DNA of 64,000 bases from Pelagerythrobacter rhizovicinus (GCF_004135625.1 NZ_SDPV01000001.1:1486501-1550500), one strand, 5' to 3'; numbered from the stretch's first letter, positions 1-9,880 are shown. The notes: a model not told the origin generated them from the sequence alone. Numbers and translations are program-made.

Positions 1-1407
1 GCCGGTCGGCTGCTCCTCCACGTTCGCTTCGAGGATGATGCGGTCGGGGGCGCTGCCCTCCTTCTGCTCGATCTCGAAGTTTTCCTGGAAGTAGCCGAGC
101 GAGTTGATCCGGTTGCTCGACCGCTTGACCTGGAGCGAGTTGAACGCGTCGCCCTCGGCCACGCGGAACTCGCGGCGGACGACCTTGTCCTGCGTCAGCG
201 TGTTGCCGTTCACGTCGATCTGCTCGACATAGACGCGCGGCGCCTCACGCAGGACGAATGTAACGTCCATCGTGAGGTCTTCCTGATTTCGAACAAACTG
301 CGGCTGCGTGTCGGCGAAGGCATAGCCGAAGGTGCCGGCAAGCTCGTTGAGCTGCTCCACCGTATCTTCGACCAGCTTGGCATTGTACCAGTCGCCGCTC
401 TTCATCGGCAGGTTCTGCGTCATCCGCTCGCTGTCGAAGTCGCGAATCTGGCTGTCGACCGAGACATCCCCGAACTTGTAGCGCTCGCCCTCTTCGAGGA
501 CGTAGGTGATGATGAAGTCTTCCTTGTCCGGCGTCAGCTCGGCCACGGCGGAGACGACACGGAAGTCGGCATAGCCTTCGGTCAGATAGAACTGGCGCAG
601 CTTCTGCTGGTCGAACGCCAGGCGGTCGGGATCATAGCTGGTATTCGAGCTGAAGAAGCGGAAGAAGCGCGCTTCCTTGGTGACCATCTCTCCCTTGAGT
701 TCGCCATCATCGAAGTCCTCGTTGCCGAGGATGTTGATCTGGCGGACCTTCGACTTGGGACCCTCGCTGATCTCGAACACGACATCGACGCGGTTCTGGC
801 TAAGCTCGACCGTTTGCGGCTCCACCGAAGCGGCAAAGCGGCCCTGGCGCTTGTAGAGCTCGATGATTCGCGCGGTGTCCGCCCGGACTTTCGAGCGCGT
901 GAATATCTGGCGCGGGGCGAGGCGGATTTCAGGCAGGATCTTGTCGTTCTTGATCCGCCGATTGCCTTCCAGGATGATACGGTTGATGACCGGATTTTCG
1001 GTGACCTCGATAACGACATTGCCGTTGTCGTTGCGCACACTGGCTTCGGAGAAGAGCTCGGTAGCGTAAAGATCCTTCAGCGCCTGGTCGGCCACGGCCT
1101 GCGTGTAGGTGTCGCCGGCCCGCATCTCGATGTACGACAGGATCGTCGAGGGCTCGAGCCGTTGCGCACCGACTACGGTGATGGAGCGTATAATCTGCCC
1201 CTGTGGCGCCACGGCGGGCGCGGGCTGTGCCGCGGGTTGCTGCGTAGCGGGCTGCGGCGTCTGCGCGGCAGCCGGTGCGGACGTCTCTTCCTCCTGTGCC
1301 AGCAGCGGCGCAGGAACGCCGGCCAGCATGGTGCCGCAGAGCAGGGCCAGCGCGAAGCCCGTGCCGGTCTTGCCGAATGCGCCGGCGGCTTTCTCGCGTT
1401 CAATCAT
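1..1407 (-). CDS. bamA: Outer membrane protein assembly factor BamA (partial, C-terminal barrel off window)
   Basis: BamA is the outer-membrane core of the BAM complex, which folds and inserts beta-barrel proteins. The visible 469 codons run off the window edge in frame. They encode a signal peptide (cleavage likely near residue 37, after PAPLLA), an Ala/Pro/Gln-rich linker (about 43-70) and then consecutive POTRA domains from about residue 72 (IIRSITVVGAQRLEPSTI). Typical POTRA phrases follow, such as GNRRIKNDKI, DFRVVSAVAEL, APRVYVEQIDVNGNTLT and SSNRINSLGYF. The 16-stranded barrel is not in the window. The ATG at 1407 was chosen; an in-frame GTG lies two codons upstream. It sits downstream of rseP in the classic rseP-bamA order. 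Confidence 0.95.
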   Translation of the reverse strand, partial: MIEREKAAGAFGKTGTGFALALLCGTMLAGVPAPLLAQEEETSAPAAAQTPQPATQQPAAQPAPAVAPQGQIIRSITVVGAQRLEPSTILSYIEMRAGDTYTQAVADQALKDLYATELFSEASVRNDNGNVVIEVTENPVINRIILEGNRRIKNDKILPEIRLAPRQIFTRSKVRADTARIIELYKRQGRFAASVEPQTVELSQNRVDVVFEISEGPKSKVRQINILGNEDFDDGELKGEMVTKEARFFRFFSSNTSYDPDRLAFDQQKLRQFYLTEGYADFRVVSAVAELTPDKEDFIITYVLEEGERYKFGDVSVDSQIRDFDSERMTQNLPMKSGDWYNAKLVEDTVEQLNELAGTFGYAFADTQPQFVRNQEDLTMDVTFVLREAPRVYVEQIDVNGNTLTQDKVVRREFRVAEGDAFNSLQVKRSSNRINSLGYFQENFEIEQKEGSAPDRIILEANVEEQPTG

Positions 1408-1563
1408 CGACACGGCGATCCCGTCCAATCCTTACCAAATGCACCATCTGGGCCGCTGCCCAAGCATCGGAGCGACGGCGAATGCCGCCCTTGCCCGATG
1501 CCGTGCCCCCAATCAAGCAAAGGAAGGAACCATTCCCCCGCGCTTTTCCGCCCCCCGGATCGG

Positions 1564-2703
1564 TCAGCTCCCGAATATCGGCAGCGAAACCAGATCGTTG
1601 ATCGTGACGAACACCATCAGCGCGAGCACCACCGCAATGCCGGTGCGGAACGCCAATTCCTGTCCGCGCGGACCGACCGGCTTCCGGCGGACAGCCTCCG
1701 CCGCGTAGAAAGCCAGATGGCCACCGTCCAGCGCCGGAATTGGCAAGAGATTGATGAATGCCAAATTAAGCGAGATCAGCGCGATGAAGTTGATGAAGGC
1801 GAGCGGACCGAGGCTGAACTGCTCGCCCGAATACTTGGCGATCTTGATCGGGCCGCCAAGCTCCCGCACCGAGCGATCGCCGGAGACGATCTGCTTCACC
1901 CCGGTCACCATCATGTGCGCGATGCCGATGCTGTGATCGACCGCGATGGCTGTGGCGGCGATCAGGCCCTGCCGCTCGAAGGCGAATTCAGCCTGCGCCG
2001 GGCGAATGCCGAGCAGCCCGATCTGGGAAGTGTTCCCGAACCCATCGGTCACTTCGTGGCTATCCGCGGTAACCGTGATCGGCAGGCGCTGCCCGTCGCG
2101 GTCGACCACGATCCGGAACGTGCGCCCCGGATAGAGCATCACCGCGTCCTGAATGTCGCGGAAATCGTTCATCCGCTCGCCGTCGATCGAGACGATGCGA
2201 TCGCCGACCTCGAAGCCGGCCTCTTCCGCTGCCGAACCTTCGGAGAACTCCGCGACCGTGAGTTGCCGGTCCGTCTCGACGGGCACGGGCCTACCGACAA
2301 CCATGAAGAAGGCCGCGAAGATCGCCAATGCGACCAGAATATTCGTCGCCGGCCCCGCGAAGACGATCAGCGCGCGTTGCCAGAGCGGCTTGAAGTGGAA
2401 CGAGCCTTCGCGCTCATGCTCGGGAATGTCCGCGAGCTTCCCTTCGTCGGGAATGCTCGCCGGGTTCATGTCGCCCTTGAACTGGACATAGCCGCCGAGC
2501 GGCAGCGCGGAGAGCTTCCAACGCGTGCCACGGCGGTCGGTCCAGCCGGCGAGCTCCTTGCCGAAGCCGACCGAGAACGCCTCCGCCTGAACGCCGAACA
2601 GGCGCCCGACAAGGTAGTGACCGAACTCATGGATCGTGATCAGCGGCCCCAGCACCAGCAGGAAGCCGACGATGTACATCCAGAATGAAGGTGAATCAGC
2701 CAA
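1564..2703 (-). CDS. rseP: RIP metalloprotease RseP (site-2 protease, M50)
   Basis: Inner-membrane zinc protease that cleaves transmembrane anti-sigma factors and remnant signal peptides. With the TTG start at 2703 the protein has 379 residues, normal for the family. The zinc motif HEFGH lies at residues 25-29 in the first membrane helix. One PDZ domain follows in the middle (GDRIVSIDGERM), and the third metal-ligand region INLLPIPALDGGH is near the C-terminus. The TTG start overlaps the dxr stop codon by 8 bases (TTGGCTGA) and has GGAG 10 bases upstream. An ATG at 2679 (MYIVGF) is the alternative. The short overlap implies translational coupling to dxr. Confidence 0.93.
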   Translation of the reverse strand: MADSPSFWMYIVGFLLVLGPLITIHEFGHYLVGRLFGVQAEAFSVGFGKELAGWTDRRGTRWKLSALPLGGYVQFKGDMNPASIPDEGKLADIPEHEREGSFHFKPLWQRALIVFAGPATNILVALAIFAAFFMVVGRPVPVETDRQLTVAEFSEGSAAEEAGFEVGDRIVSIDGERMNDFRDIQDAVMLYPGRTFRIVVDRDGQRLPITVTADSHEVTDGFGNTSQIGLLGIRPAQAEFAFERQGLIAATAIAVDHSIGIAHMMVTGVKQIVSGDRSVRELGGPIKIAKYSGEQFSLGPLAFINFIALISLNLAFINLLPIPALDGGHLAFYAAEAVRRKPVGPRGQELAFRTGIAVVLALMVFVTINDLVSLPIFGS

Positions 2704-3859
2704 TTGGCATTGTCTCCAGCAGCTCGCGAGCCCGACTGCGCGCCTCGGCATCCACACCAAGGACGTCATCCAGGCTCGAAGGCGCCATGGGGGTATAACG
2801 TTCGAGAGTTTGCTCGACCACTAACGCGATCCGCGTGAACGCCATCTGACCGGCGAGGAACGCGGCAACCGCGACCTCGTTTGCTGCGTTGAGCACGGCC
2901 GGAGACGCCCCGCCCGCATGCGCCGCCTCGCGCGCCAGCCGGGTCGCCGGGAAGCGCACCTCGTCGAGCGGCTCGAACGTCAGCGAACCGAGCGCCGCGA
3001 GGTCGAGCGGCGCGCACGGCGTGTCCATCCGCGCGGGATATGCCAGGCACGAGGCGATCGGCACGCGCATGTCCGAAGGGCCGAGTTGGGCCAGGGTCGA
3101 ACCGTCGCGGTACTCGACCATCGAATGCACAACGCTCTGCGGATGGACGATGATGCGCAGCGCCTCGAGCCCGACCGGGAACAGGTGATGCGCCTCGATG
3201 AATTCGAGCCCCTTGTTCATCATCGTCGCCGAATCGACGCTGATCTTCGCGCCCATGCTCCAGTTGGGATGCGCGACCGCCTGCGCGGGCGTGGCGAGAG
3301 CGAGCTGCTCCGCCGTCCAGGTGCGCAAGGGGCCGCCGCTCGCTGTCAGGGTGATCGCGCGCACGTCCTCGATCCTGCCGCCCTGCAGGCACTGGAAGAT
3401 CGCGTTGTGCTCCGAATCGACGGGCAGCAGCGTGGCGCCGTGCTGGGCAACCGCCGCGGTCATGACGTCACCTGCGGAGACGAGCGCTTCCTTGTTCGCC
3501 AGCGCGATCGCGCCGCCGCGGCGAATTGCCGTCATGGTCGGGCGGAGGCCCGCGCAGCCGACGATCGCCGCGACTGTCAGGTCGACCGGCCGCGACGCGG
3601 CCTCGCACAGCGCCGACGGCCCGCCCGCGGCCTCGATCTCCGACCCCGAGAGCGCCTCGCGCAGATCGCGAAGGCACGCCTCGTCGCCCACCACCGCGAT
3701 CTCGGCGTCGAACTCGCGCGCGAGCGCCGCGAGCTCACGCGCGCTGCAATTGGCGGTCAGCGCCACCACTCGCCATTCGTCACGGTTGCGACGCACGAGG
3801 TCCAGCGTCGAAGCGCCGACCGAGCCGGTCGCGCCGAGAATAGAGATCGAGCGGGTCAA
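2696..3859 (-). CDS. dxr: 1-deoxy-D-xylulose 5-phosphate reductoisomerase
   Basis: Second enzyme of the MEP isoprenoid pathway, converting DXP to MEP with NADPH. The 387-residue product fits the family length. The dinucleotide motif GATGSVG lies at residues 8-14. The metal/substrate region PVDSEHNAIFQCL and the later WSMGAKISVDSATMMNKGLE block are intact. The start is inferred to be TTG (LTRSISILG), because this TTG overlaps the cdsA stop as TTGA and no ATG lies nearby; a longer upstream frame would run deep into cdsA. It feeds the same lipid-carrier route as the adjacent uppS. Confidence 0.94.
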   Translation of the reverse strand: MTRSISILGATGSVGASTLDLVRRNRDEWRVVALTANCSARELAALAREFDAEIAVVGDEACLRDLREALSGSEIEAAGGPSALCEAASRPVDLTVAAIVGCAGLRPTMTAIRRGGAIALANKEALVSAGDVMTAAVAQHGATLLPVDSEHNAIFQCLQGGRIEDVRAITLTASGGPLRTWTAEQLALATPAQAVAHPNWSMGAKISVDSATMMNKGLEFIEAHHLFPVGLEALRIIVHPQSVVHSMVEYRDGSTLAQLGPSDMRVPIASCLAYPARMDTPCAPLDLAALGSLTFEPLDEVRFPATRLAREAAHAGGASPAVLNAANEVAVAAFLAGQMAFTRIALVVEQTLERYTPMAPSSLDDVLGVDAEARSRARELLETMPIG

Positions 3860-4584
3860 TTGGCGACGCCCGCCGTAAGCACGCCGACCGCGATCGCCAC
3901 GGGGAGCAGCCCGTCTATGCGGTCGAAGATGCCCCCGTGCCCCGGAATAAGGTGCGAGCTGTCCTTCACCCCGGCGCGCCGCTTGAGCCAGCTTTCGAAG
4001 AAGTCGCCGGCCTGCGCCAGAACCGCGAGTCCTGCGCCCAGCAGCGCGGCCGTGCCGAGGTTCTGCGCGTTCAGCGCGAGGCCGAGCTCGAACCGCGGGC
4101 CCAGCCAGTCGATGCCGGAATCGATCGCCAGCACCCACAGCACCACCCACAGGGCCGAGGCGGCCATGCCGCCCAGTAGCCCGGCCCAGGTTTTCGACGG
4201 GCTCACGCGCGGCGCGATCTTCGGCCCGCCGATCGCGCGGCCGGTGAAGTAGGCGCCCGTGTCGGTGAAGATCGTGACGCCGAGCACGAGCGCGATCAGG
4301 AAGTCCCCCGCCCCTGTCAGGATACCGGCAGCCATGCCGATGTAGAGCGCACCGGCGATCAGCGCGGCAAGCCGGTAGGGTACGTTCGCCGTCGCACGGG
4401 AGACGAGCACCACGAACTCCGCGAAGCAGACCAGCGCGACGATGCCGACGAACAGGTCGAACACCCGCCCGCCCTGCCAGAACGCAGCGCCCGCAACGGC
4501 CAGCATGACCACCGCCGATGCCAGGCGCACCGGCAGGTCTGCGCTGCGGGTCTTCAGCGGTACGGGCTCGCTCTCACCGGTCAT
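3856..4584 (-). CDS. cdsA: Phosphatidate cytidylyltransferase
   Basis: Makes CDP-diacylglycerol from phosphatidate and CTP, the precursor for PssA encoded further along the window. The protein has 242 residues and is predicted to have several membrane helices. The family signature is visible near the C-terminus (SWLKRRAGVKDSS then GHGGIFDRIDGL), and SPSKTWAGLLGG lies in the middle. The ATG at 4584 follows the uppS stop by 45 bases. The stop overlaps the dxr TTG start. Confidence 0.94.
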   Translation of the reverse strand: MTGESEPVPLKTRSADLPVRLASAVVMLAVAGAAFWQGGRVFDLFVGIVALVCFAEFVVLVSRATANVPYRLAALIAGALYIGMAAGILTGAGDFLIALVLGVTIFTDTGAYFTGRAIGGPKIAPRVSPSKTWAGLLGGMAASALWVVLWVLAIDSGIDWLGPRFELGLALNAQNLGTAALLGAGLAVLAQAGDFFESWLKRRAGVKDSSHLIPGHGGIFDRIDGLLPVAIAVGVLTAGVAN

Positions 4585-4629
4585 CGCTCTCCTCGCTCTT
4601 TCGCAGCAACGATCAGGGAACGAAAAGCG

Positions 4630-5328
4630 TCACCGGCCGCCATAACGGCGCTCCCTCCGCGCGAACTCGTCCAGCGCTTCCTGCAAGTGCGCGGGCGTGA
4701 AGTCGGGCCATAGCGTGTCGACGAAAATCATCTCGGCATAGGCCGCCTGCCACAGCAGGAAATTGGACAGCCGCACTTCCCCGCTCGTGCGGATCAACAG
4801 ATCGAGCGGGGGCAGGTCGGCGGTGTCGAGATGTGCCGCGATCGTCTCGGGTGTGATCTCGCCCTCGGCCGCCGCCTTCGCTGCGGCGCGTGCGATCTCC
4901 TGCTGCGAGCCATAATTGAGCGCGACAGCCAGCGTCCGGGAGCCCCCGCTCGTCCTCACCAGCGCATCCTCGAGCATTTCAACGATGTCGGGCGCAAGGC
5001 TTTCCCAATCACCGATAATCTTGAGCTTTACGTCGTTGGCGACGAACTCCGGCAGGTCCGATTTCACGAACTTGCGCATCAGATTCATCAAGTCGTCGAC
5101 CTCCTCGCCAGGCCGCTTCCAGTTCTCGGAACTGAAGGCGTAGAGGGTCAGGCACCGGATGCCTGTCCCGGCGAGGCCGCGCACCAGCGTGCGCACCGCC
5201 TCTACCCCGCGCTGATGCCCCAGCGCGCGCGGCAGATGCCGGCGCTTCGCCCAACGGCCGTTGCCGTCCATGATGATGGCAACATGGCGGGCGTTCTGGC
5301 TGGCGCGATCATTGGACACCGGGCTCAT
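4630..5328 (-). CDS. uppS: Undecaprenyl diphosphate synthase (isoprenyl transferase)
   Basis: cis-Prenyltransferase making the C55 lipid carrier for peptidoglycan and polysaccharide. The 232-residue protein has the substrate motif IIMDGNGRWAKRR near the N-terminus and the C-terminal RTSGEVRLSNFLLWQ and AEMIFVDTLWPDF blocks. The ATG at 5328 (MSPVSNDRAS) was chosen. The frame is open further upstream, but that part is translated from the palindromic repeat at 5339-5429 and is unlikely to be protein. It is flanked by frr upstream and cdsA downstream. Confidence 0.94.
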   Translation of the reverse strand: MSPVSNDRASQNARHVAIIMDGNGRWAKRRHLPRALGHQRGVEAVRTLVRGLAGTGIRCLTLYAFSSENWKRPGEEVDDLMNLMRKFVKSDLPEFVANDVKLKIIGDWESLAPDIVEMLEDALVRTSGGSRTLAVALNYGSQQEIARAAAKAAAEGEITPETIAAHLDTADLPPLDLLIRTSGEVRLSNFLLWQAAYAEMIFVDTLWPDFTPAHLQEALDEFARRERRYGGR

Positions 5329-5338
5329 AGCTCTCAAT

Positions 5339-5429
5339 CCGTTCGGGCTGAGCCTGTCGAAGCCCCGCTCTTCTTCCGAGTGCGGCGCGCGACGCAAGAG
5401 CGGCCCTTCGACAAGCTCAGGGCGAACGG
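5339..5429. repeat. Palindromic intergenic repeat, family A, copy 1
   Basis: A 91-bp element whose ends are near-perfect inverted repeats: CCGTTCGGGCTGAGCCTGTC at the left and GACAAGCTCAGGGCGAACGG at the right. It lies between frr and uppS. Two more copies of almost the same length are at 47209-47299 and 52556-52645. The ends are conserved and the centre varies, as expected of a REP/MITE-like palindrome. Confidence 0.88.
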
Positions 5430-5449
5430 GTCGACTGTTCGCGAGCCCC

Positions 5450-6007
5450 TCACTGGGTCAGGATTTCCTTCTCCTTCTGCGCGGCGGCGGCATCGGCGTC
5501 GGCGACGTACTTGTCGGTCAGCTTCTGCACTTCGTCTTCGCCGCGCTTGCGGTCGTCCTCGGAGATTTCCTTCTTCTTCTCGTCTTCCTTGAGCGCTTCC
5601 ATGCCGTCGCGGCGGACGTTGCGGATCGCAATCTTCGCGTTCTCCGCATACTTGCCGGCGATCTTGGCCAGCTCGCGTCGGCGCTCCTCTGTCAGGTCGG
5701 GCAGCGGCAAGCGGATGGTCTGGCCGTCGATCATCGGGTTGAGACCAAGGTTCGCATGCGCGATCCCCTTCTCCACCGCGGTGACGTTGGCCTTGTCCCA
5801 CACCTGCACGGCCAGCATACGCGGTTCGGGCGCGTTGACCGTTGCGACCTGATTCAGCGGCATCATCGAGCCGTAGACCTCGACCTGCACAGGATCGAGC
5901 AGGCTGGTGTTGGCGCGTCCGGTGCGCAGACCCGAAAGGTCGCTCTTCAGGCTTTCCACCGCGCCTTGCATGCGGCGCTCGATGTCGTTCTTGTCGTACT
6001 TCGCCAT
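5450..6007 (-). CDS. frr: Ribosome recycling factor
   Basis: Splits post-termination ribosomes together with EF-G. The product is 185 residues, the normal length, and is collinear with the family throughout ([20 protein letters not shown], then [21 protein letters not shown], then RNVRRDG). It starts 3 bases after the pyrH stop, so the two are surely cotranscribed. Confidence 0.97.
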   Translation of the reverse strand: MAKYDKNDIERRMQGAVESLKSDLSGLRTGRANTSLLDPVQVEVYGSMMPLNQVATVNAPEPRMLAVQVWDKANVTAVEKGIAHANLGLNPMIDGQTIRLPLPDLTEERRRELAKIAGKYAENAKIAIRNVRRDGMEALKEDEKKKEISEDDRKRGEDEVQKLTDKYVADADAAAAQKEKEILTQ

Positions 6008-6010
6008 TCC

Positions 6011-6733
6011 TCAGGCTTCCTCTTTCACTACCGTGCGGACGCCGTCGCCGGCGAGCACCCGCGCGAGATTGCCCTTTTCGCGGATCGAGAAGACCACGAT
6101 CGGAATCCCGTTGTCGCGGCACAGCGCCACGGCGGAAGCGTCCATCACTTTGAGATTGTTTGCCAGAACCTTGTCGTAACTGACCGTATCAAAACGCTTT
6201 GCCGAAGCGTTCGTCTTCGGGTCCGCGTCGTAGATTCCATCCACGCTCGTGCCCTTGAACAGGGCGTCGCAGCGCATTTCGGCGGCACGCAGCGCAGCGC
6301 CGCTGTCGGTGGTGAAGTAGGGCGCGCCGACGCCGGCGGCGAAAATCACCACCCTGCCTTTCTCCAGATGCCGCTCGGCCCGGCGGCGGATCACCGGTTC
6401 GCATACCTTGTCCATCTCGATCGCGGACTGCACGCGGGTCGGGACACCGAGTTGCTCGAGCGCGCTCTGCATCGCCAGCGCGTTCATCACCGTCGCGAGC
6501 ATGCCCATATAGTCGGCCTGGGCGCGATCCATTCCCTGCGCCGCGCCGGCCATGCCGCGGAAGATGTTGCCGCCGCCGATCACCAGGCACAGTTCCAGCC
6601 CCGTGTCCTTGGCCGCCTTCACTTCCTGCGCGAGCTCAGAGACGAAGGCGGGATCGATGCCGAACTGCTGATCCCCCATCAGCACCTCGCCCGAAAGCTT
6701 GAGCAGTATGCGCTTGTATTTGGGGGATGGCAT
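6011..6733 (-). CDS. pyrH: UMP kinase
   Basis: Phosphorylates UMP to UDP in pyrimidine nucleotide synthesis. The 240-residue product belongs to the amino-acid-kinase fold, with [12 protein letters not shown] at the N-terminus, the glycine-rich [10 protein letters not shown], and the acceptor-site block [14 protein letters not shown]. The ATG at 6733 ([10 protein letters not shown]) is the family start; the frame is open further upstream without conserved sequence. It lies directly upstream of frr. Confidence 0.96.
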   Translation of the reverse strand: MPSPKYKRILLKLSGEVLMGDQQFGIDPAFVSELAQEVKAAKDTGLELCLVIGGGNIFRGMAGAAQGMDRAQADYMGMLATVMNALAMQSALEQLGVPTRVQSAIEMDKVCEPVIRRRAERHLEKGRVVIFAAGVGAPYFTTDSGAALRAAEMRCDALFKGTSVDGIYDADPKTNASAKRFDTVSYDKVLANNLKVMDASAVALCRDNGIPIVVFSIREKGNLARVLAGDGVRTVVKEEA

Positions 6734-6816
6734 GGGCGATGGGTTTTCCGGATTCACTTGCGGGTTGCCGGCGTCCTTAGCCGCCTCGCCCCCCGTGCGC
6801 AAAGGGAAAGCCGGTG

Positions 6817-7668
6817 ATGGGAAGAGGATCGCGGTGGGGCGTACTGCGCTGGGCGCTCATCGTGCTGCTGGCCGCCGCGGCGGCGTTGGCCGCGAAGGCG
6901 TGGAGCGACACGGTAGCCGACCCCGAAGTAATGCGTCTCACCGCCCAGCTCGAGGGCCTTCCCCCGGGCACCCCTCCGATGCGTCTGCTGCTGCTTTCCG
7001 ACATTCATGTGGCCGGCCCCGACATGCCGCCGGAGCGGTTGGTGCGGATCGTCAAGCAGGCGAATGCGCTCCGGCCCGACATGGTGCTGATCGCGGGCGA
7101 TTTCGTCAGCGAGAAACGCACCGCAACACGGCTCTACCCGGCCGACGCCGCGATCGCTCCGCTCGCCGCGCTGGAGGCGCCGCTCGGCAAGATCGCGGTG
7201 CCCGGCAATCACGATCACTGGTTCGGCATCGCGGACGTCCGCCGCGAGCTGGAGCGGGCCGAATTTACCGTTCTCGCCAACGCGGCCGTGCGCGCCGGCC
7301 CGCTCGCGATCGGCGGGATCGATGATGACTACACCGGACGTGCGGACCTGTCCGCGACACTTGCGGCGGTGGACCGGCTCGACGGCGGCCGGGTCCTGCT
7401 CAGCCACAGCCCCGATCCCTTCCCCGACCTTCCCGCCGACTTCGGGCTCATGCTCGCCGGACACACCCATTGTGGACAGATCCGCTATCCCTGGGGCGGC
7501 TCTCCGGCGACGATGTCGGCCTATGGCGACCGCTACGCCTGCGGCGCAGTGCGAGAGAACGGGAACCTGCTCGTCACCACCGCGGGCCTGGGCACCAGCG
7601 TGCTCCCGTTCCGACTGTTTTCCCGACCCGAAATGTGGCTGATCGAAGTCGTCCCGGCCGCCCGCTGA
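6817..7668 (+). CDS. Membrane-anchored metallophosphoesterase (YaeI-like)
   Basis: A calcineurin-like phosphoesterase with an N-terminal membrane anchor (about residues 8-27), so the catalytic domain is probably periplasmic. All metal motifs are present in order: [21 protein letters not shown], then LSHSPD and AGHTHCGQ. The length of 283 residues fits the YaeI-like group, whose characterised members hydrolyse lipid A-type or phosphodiester substrates; the substrate here is unknown. The ATG at 6817 was chosen, with a GTG immediately before it as an alternative. It is divergent from pyrH and convergent with tsf. Confidence 0.88.
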   Translation: MGRGSRWGVLRWALIVLLAAAAALAAKAWSDTVADPEVMRLTAQLEGLPPGTPPMRLLLLSDIHVAGPDMPPERLVRIVKQANALRPDMVLIAGDFVSEKRTATRLYPADAAIAPLAALEAPLGKIAVPGNHDHWFGIADVRRELERAEFTVLANAAVRAGPLAIGGIDDDYTGRADLSATLAAVDRLDGGRVLLSHSPDPFPDLPADFGLMLAGHTHCGQIRYPWGGSPATMSAYGDRYACGAVRENGNLLVTTAGLGTSVLPFRLFSRPEMWLIEVVPAAR

Positions 7669-7696
7669 AAGCCTCTGCAAGCCGGCGCAGCACATA

Positions 7697-7731
7697 CGAA
7701 AACGGCCGCCGAACCGAAGTCCGGCGGCCGT
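7697..7731 (-). terminator. Intrinsic terminator after tsf
   Basis: A perfect 10-bp stem (ACGGCCGCCG paired with CGGCGGCCGT) with a 10-base loop. On the minus strand it is followed by TTTT. It sits 26 bases past the tsf stop codon and closes the rpsB-tsf operon. Confidence 0.85.
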
Positions 7732-7756
7732 GCATTTCGCTCGCTTGTGCGGCCGG

Positions 7757-8683
7757 TCAGCCGGCGACGGCGGCGGCAACCTCGGCTGCGAAGTCGCTCT
7801 CTTCCTTCTCGATGCCTTCGCCGAGCTGGAAGCGGACATAGTCCTTGAGCACGATCTCGTGCCCCGCGTCCTTGCCGGCCTTGGCGACGACGTCCGAGAT
7901 CGGGGTCTTGTTGTCCATCACGAAGAGCTGGCTGAGAAGCGCGTTCTCCTTGGCGAACTTCTTCACCGCGCCTTCGACCATCTTCGCCTGCACGTCGGCC
8001 GGCTTGCCGCTTTCGGCGGCCTTTTCCGCGGCGACCTTGCGCTCGCGCTCGATCACGTCGGCGTCGAGGCCGTCGGCATCGAGCGCCTGCGGGAACGCGG
8101 CGGCGATGTGCATCGCAAGCTGCTTGCCGAGCGTCTCGAGCGTACCGGCATCGGCCTCGCTCTCGAGTGCGACGAGCACGCCGATCTTGCCGAGGTTCGG
8201 CGCGGCGGCGTTATGGACGTAGGGCACGACCACGCCGTTGGCGACCGAGACGGTCTTCATCCGGCGGAGCTGCTGGTTCTCGCCGATCGTCGCGACGTTG
8301 TCGGTCAGCTTGTCGGCGACGGTGCCGCCATCGGGATAGGAGGCCGCCTTCAGCGCCTCGATATCGTCACCCTCGACGCCGAGGGCGACTTCGGTGGTCT
8401 TGCGCACGAAGTCCTGGAACTTGTCGTTCTTGGCGACGAAGTCCGTCTCCGAGTTGACTTCGACCGCGACGCCGCGGGTGCCTTCGACGGCGACGCCGAC
8501 AAGACCCTCGGCCGCGGTGCGGCTCGACTTCTTCTGGGCGGTGGCGAGACCCTTGGCGCGCAGCGCGTCGACCGCGGCTTCGATGTCGCCGCCGGTTTCC
8601 TCGAGCGCCTTCTTCGCGTCCATCATGCCCGCGCCGGTCTTCTCGCGCAGGGCCTTCACGTCAGCGGCAGTGAATGCAGCCAT
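7757..8683 (-). CDS. tsf: Translation elongation factor Ts
   Basis: Guanine-nucleotide exchange factor for EF-Tu. The 308-residue protein has the N-terminal UBA-like region ([19 protein letters not shown]) and the diagnostic [10 protein letters not shown] motif around residues 78-87, followed by the two core subdomains. The ATG is preceded by AAGGA. It lies 86 bases downstream of rpsB in the standard rpsB-tsf operon. Confidence 0.97.
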   Translation of the reverse strand: MAAFTAADVKALREKTGAGMMDAKKALEETGGDIEAAVDALRAKGLATAQKKSSRTAAEGLVGVAVEGTRGVAVEVNSETDFVAKNDKFQDFVRKTTEVALGVEGDDIEALKAASYPDGGTVADKLTDNVATIGENQQLRRMKTVSVANGVVVPYVHNAAAPNLGKIGVLVALESEADAGTLETLGKQLAMHIAAAFPQALDADGLDADVIERERKVAAEKAAESGKPADVQAKMVEGAVKKFAKENALLSQLFVMDNKTPISDVVAKAGKDAGHEIVLKDYVRFQLGEGIEKEESDFAAEVAAAVAG

Positions 8684-8769
8684 TGTCGTTTCCTTTGATA
8701 ATCTCTGGGCACCGGGCCCGTGTGTCGGCCCGGCGCACTAGGTCGTGTTTATGACGGCCGTGTGGAAGC

Positions 8770-9534
8770 TCAGGCAGCCGCTTCGGAAGCGGCAGCCTCC
8801 GCCGGCGGTTCTTCCATCGCACCGACATCGTCGCCCGTGTCGGCGGCCTTGCCGCCACGACCGGCGATCGCCGCGTCGCGCACGGCCTCGCAATAGAGCC
8901 GCACGGCACGGCTGGCGTCGTCGTTGCCCGGCACCGGGAACGCGATGCCGGTCGGATCGACGTTGGTATCGAGAACTGCGACGACGGGGATGCCGAGCAC
9001 GTTGGCTTCCTTGATCGCCAGATCTTCCTTGTTCGCGTCGATCACGAACATGACGTCCGGAATACCGCCCATGTCGCGAATGCCGCCGAGCGAAAGCTCG
9101 AGCTTGTCACGTTCGCGGGTAAGCTGAAGGACTTCCTTCTTGGTGAAGCCCGAGGTGTCGCCCGAAAGCTGCTCTTCCAGCGTCTTGAGGCGCTTGATCG
9201 AGCCCGAGATCGTCTTCCAGTTGGTAAGCATACCGCCCAGCCAGCGGTGATTGACGAAGTGCTGACCCGCGGCGCGCGCCGCCTCGGCGATCGGCTCCTG
9301 CGCCTGGCGCTTGGTGCCGACGAACAGCACCTTGCCGCCCGAACGCACGGTCGATTCGATGAAATCGAGCGCGCGCGCGAACAGCGGCACGGTCTGCGAC
9401 AGATCGATGATGTGGACACCGTTGCGCGCGCCGAAGATGTACGGCTTCATGCGCGGATTCCAGCGGTGGGTCTGGTGGCCGAAGTGTGCGCCGGCCTCGA
9501 TCAATTGCTGCATGGTGACGGTGGAAGCCGCCAT
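8770..9534 (-). CDS. rpsB: 30S ribosomal protein S2
   Basis: Small-subunit ribosomal protein. The 254-residue product has the S2 signatures [20 protein letters not shown], the central [11 protein letters not shown] and [14 protein letters not shown]. The Ala/Glu-rich tail is typical of alphaproteobacteria. The start is the ATG at 9534 ([10 protein letters not shown]), preceded by GGAAA; the frame is open further upstream without conserved sequence. Confidence 0.97.
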   Translation of the reverse strand: MAASTVTMQQLIEAGAHFGHQTHRWNPRMKPYIFGARNGVHIIDLSQTVPLFARALDFIESTVRSGGKVLFVGTKRQAQEPIAEAARAAGQHFVNHRWLGGMLTNWKTISGSIKRLKTLEEQLSGDTSGFTKKEVLQLTRERDKLELSLGGIRDMGGIPDVMFVIDANKEDLAIKEANVLGIPVVAVLDTNVDPTGIAFPVPGNDDASRAVRLYCEAVRDAAIAGRGGKAADTGDDVGAMEEPPAEAAASEAAA

Positions 9535-9750
9535 AGGTATTTCCTTTCCGGTTGAGCCTCTGGAGAGCTGGAACCCGTGCGGAGATCCCGCGGCAGGCAC
9601 CGGTATGTGGCGCTCTCCATGTGGATTTGCGTGAGAGAAACCGGACAAATCGGGTCCGGAATCGCCCCGCGGGCGCGCCCTTACCCGGGATCGCAGGAAG
9701 AATCCACCCTCGATTCGCCGCACGAAATGCGGACCCCAGCGCAACAGCGC

Positions 9751-9779
9751 TTGACATGTGGGAACAAATAGGGAACATT
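9751..9779 (+). promoter_or_regulatory. LexA-controlled promoter (SOS box GAAC-N7-GAAC)
   Basis: The -35 is a perfect TTGACA (9751-9756) and the -10-like AACATT follows after a 17-base spacer (9774-9779). Inside the spacer lies GAAC-AAATAGG-GAAC (9762-9776), an exact match to the alphaproteobacterial SOS box, read GTTC-N7-GTTC on the other strand. uvrA in this window has the same arrangement with the same 5-base gap between -35 and box. Predicted transcription start is about 9786. Confidence 0.82.
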
Positions 9780-9816
9780 GCCCCTGTCGCCCGGAACGAG
9801 TCGTGCGACAACCCGG

Positions 9817-9825
9817 TTATCCACA
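9817..9825 (+). promoter_or_regulatory. DnaA-box consensus TTATCCACA
   Basis: Exact 9-base DnaA-box consensus, about 30 bases downstream of the predicted start of the LexA-controlled transcript. A single box can occur by chance, and no second strong box is nearby. Confidence 0.4.
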
Positions 9826-9880
9826 GCGAACCCACAGTCTGTCAACAGCCACGGGATCGCATTCGCAAGGATCAGGAATC

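Larger units (their letters stand above)
9535..9880. other. Intergenic region between rpsB and the SOS-controlled small gene
   Basis: 346 bases without a gene. The left half must hold the rpsB promoter and leader (minus strand); I could not identify a specific leader structure. The right half holds a sigma-70-type promoter with an embedded LexA box (9751-9779) and a perfect DnaA-box consensus TTATCCACA (9817-9825) in the predicted 5' leader of the gene at 9881. Confidence 0.7.

Noticed and set aside
814-2688. A 624-codon plus-strand open frame opposite bamA and rseP
   Set aside because: It is the antisense of two certain genes in high-GC DNA, has no recognisable domain and is Arg/Asp-rich shadow sequence.
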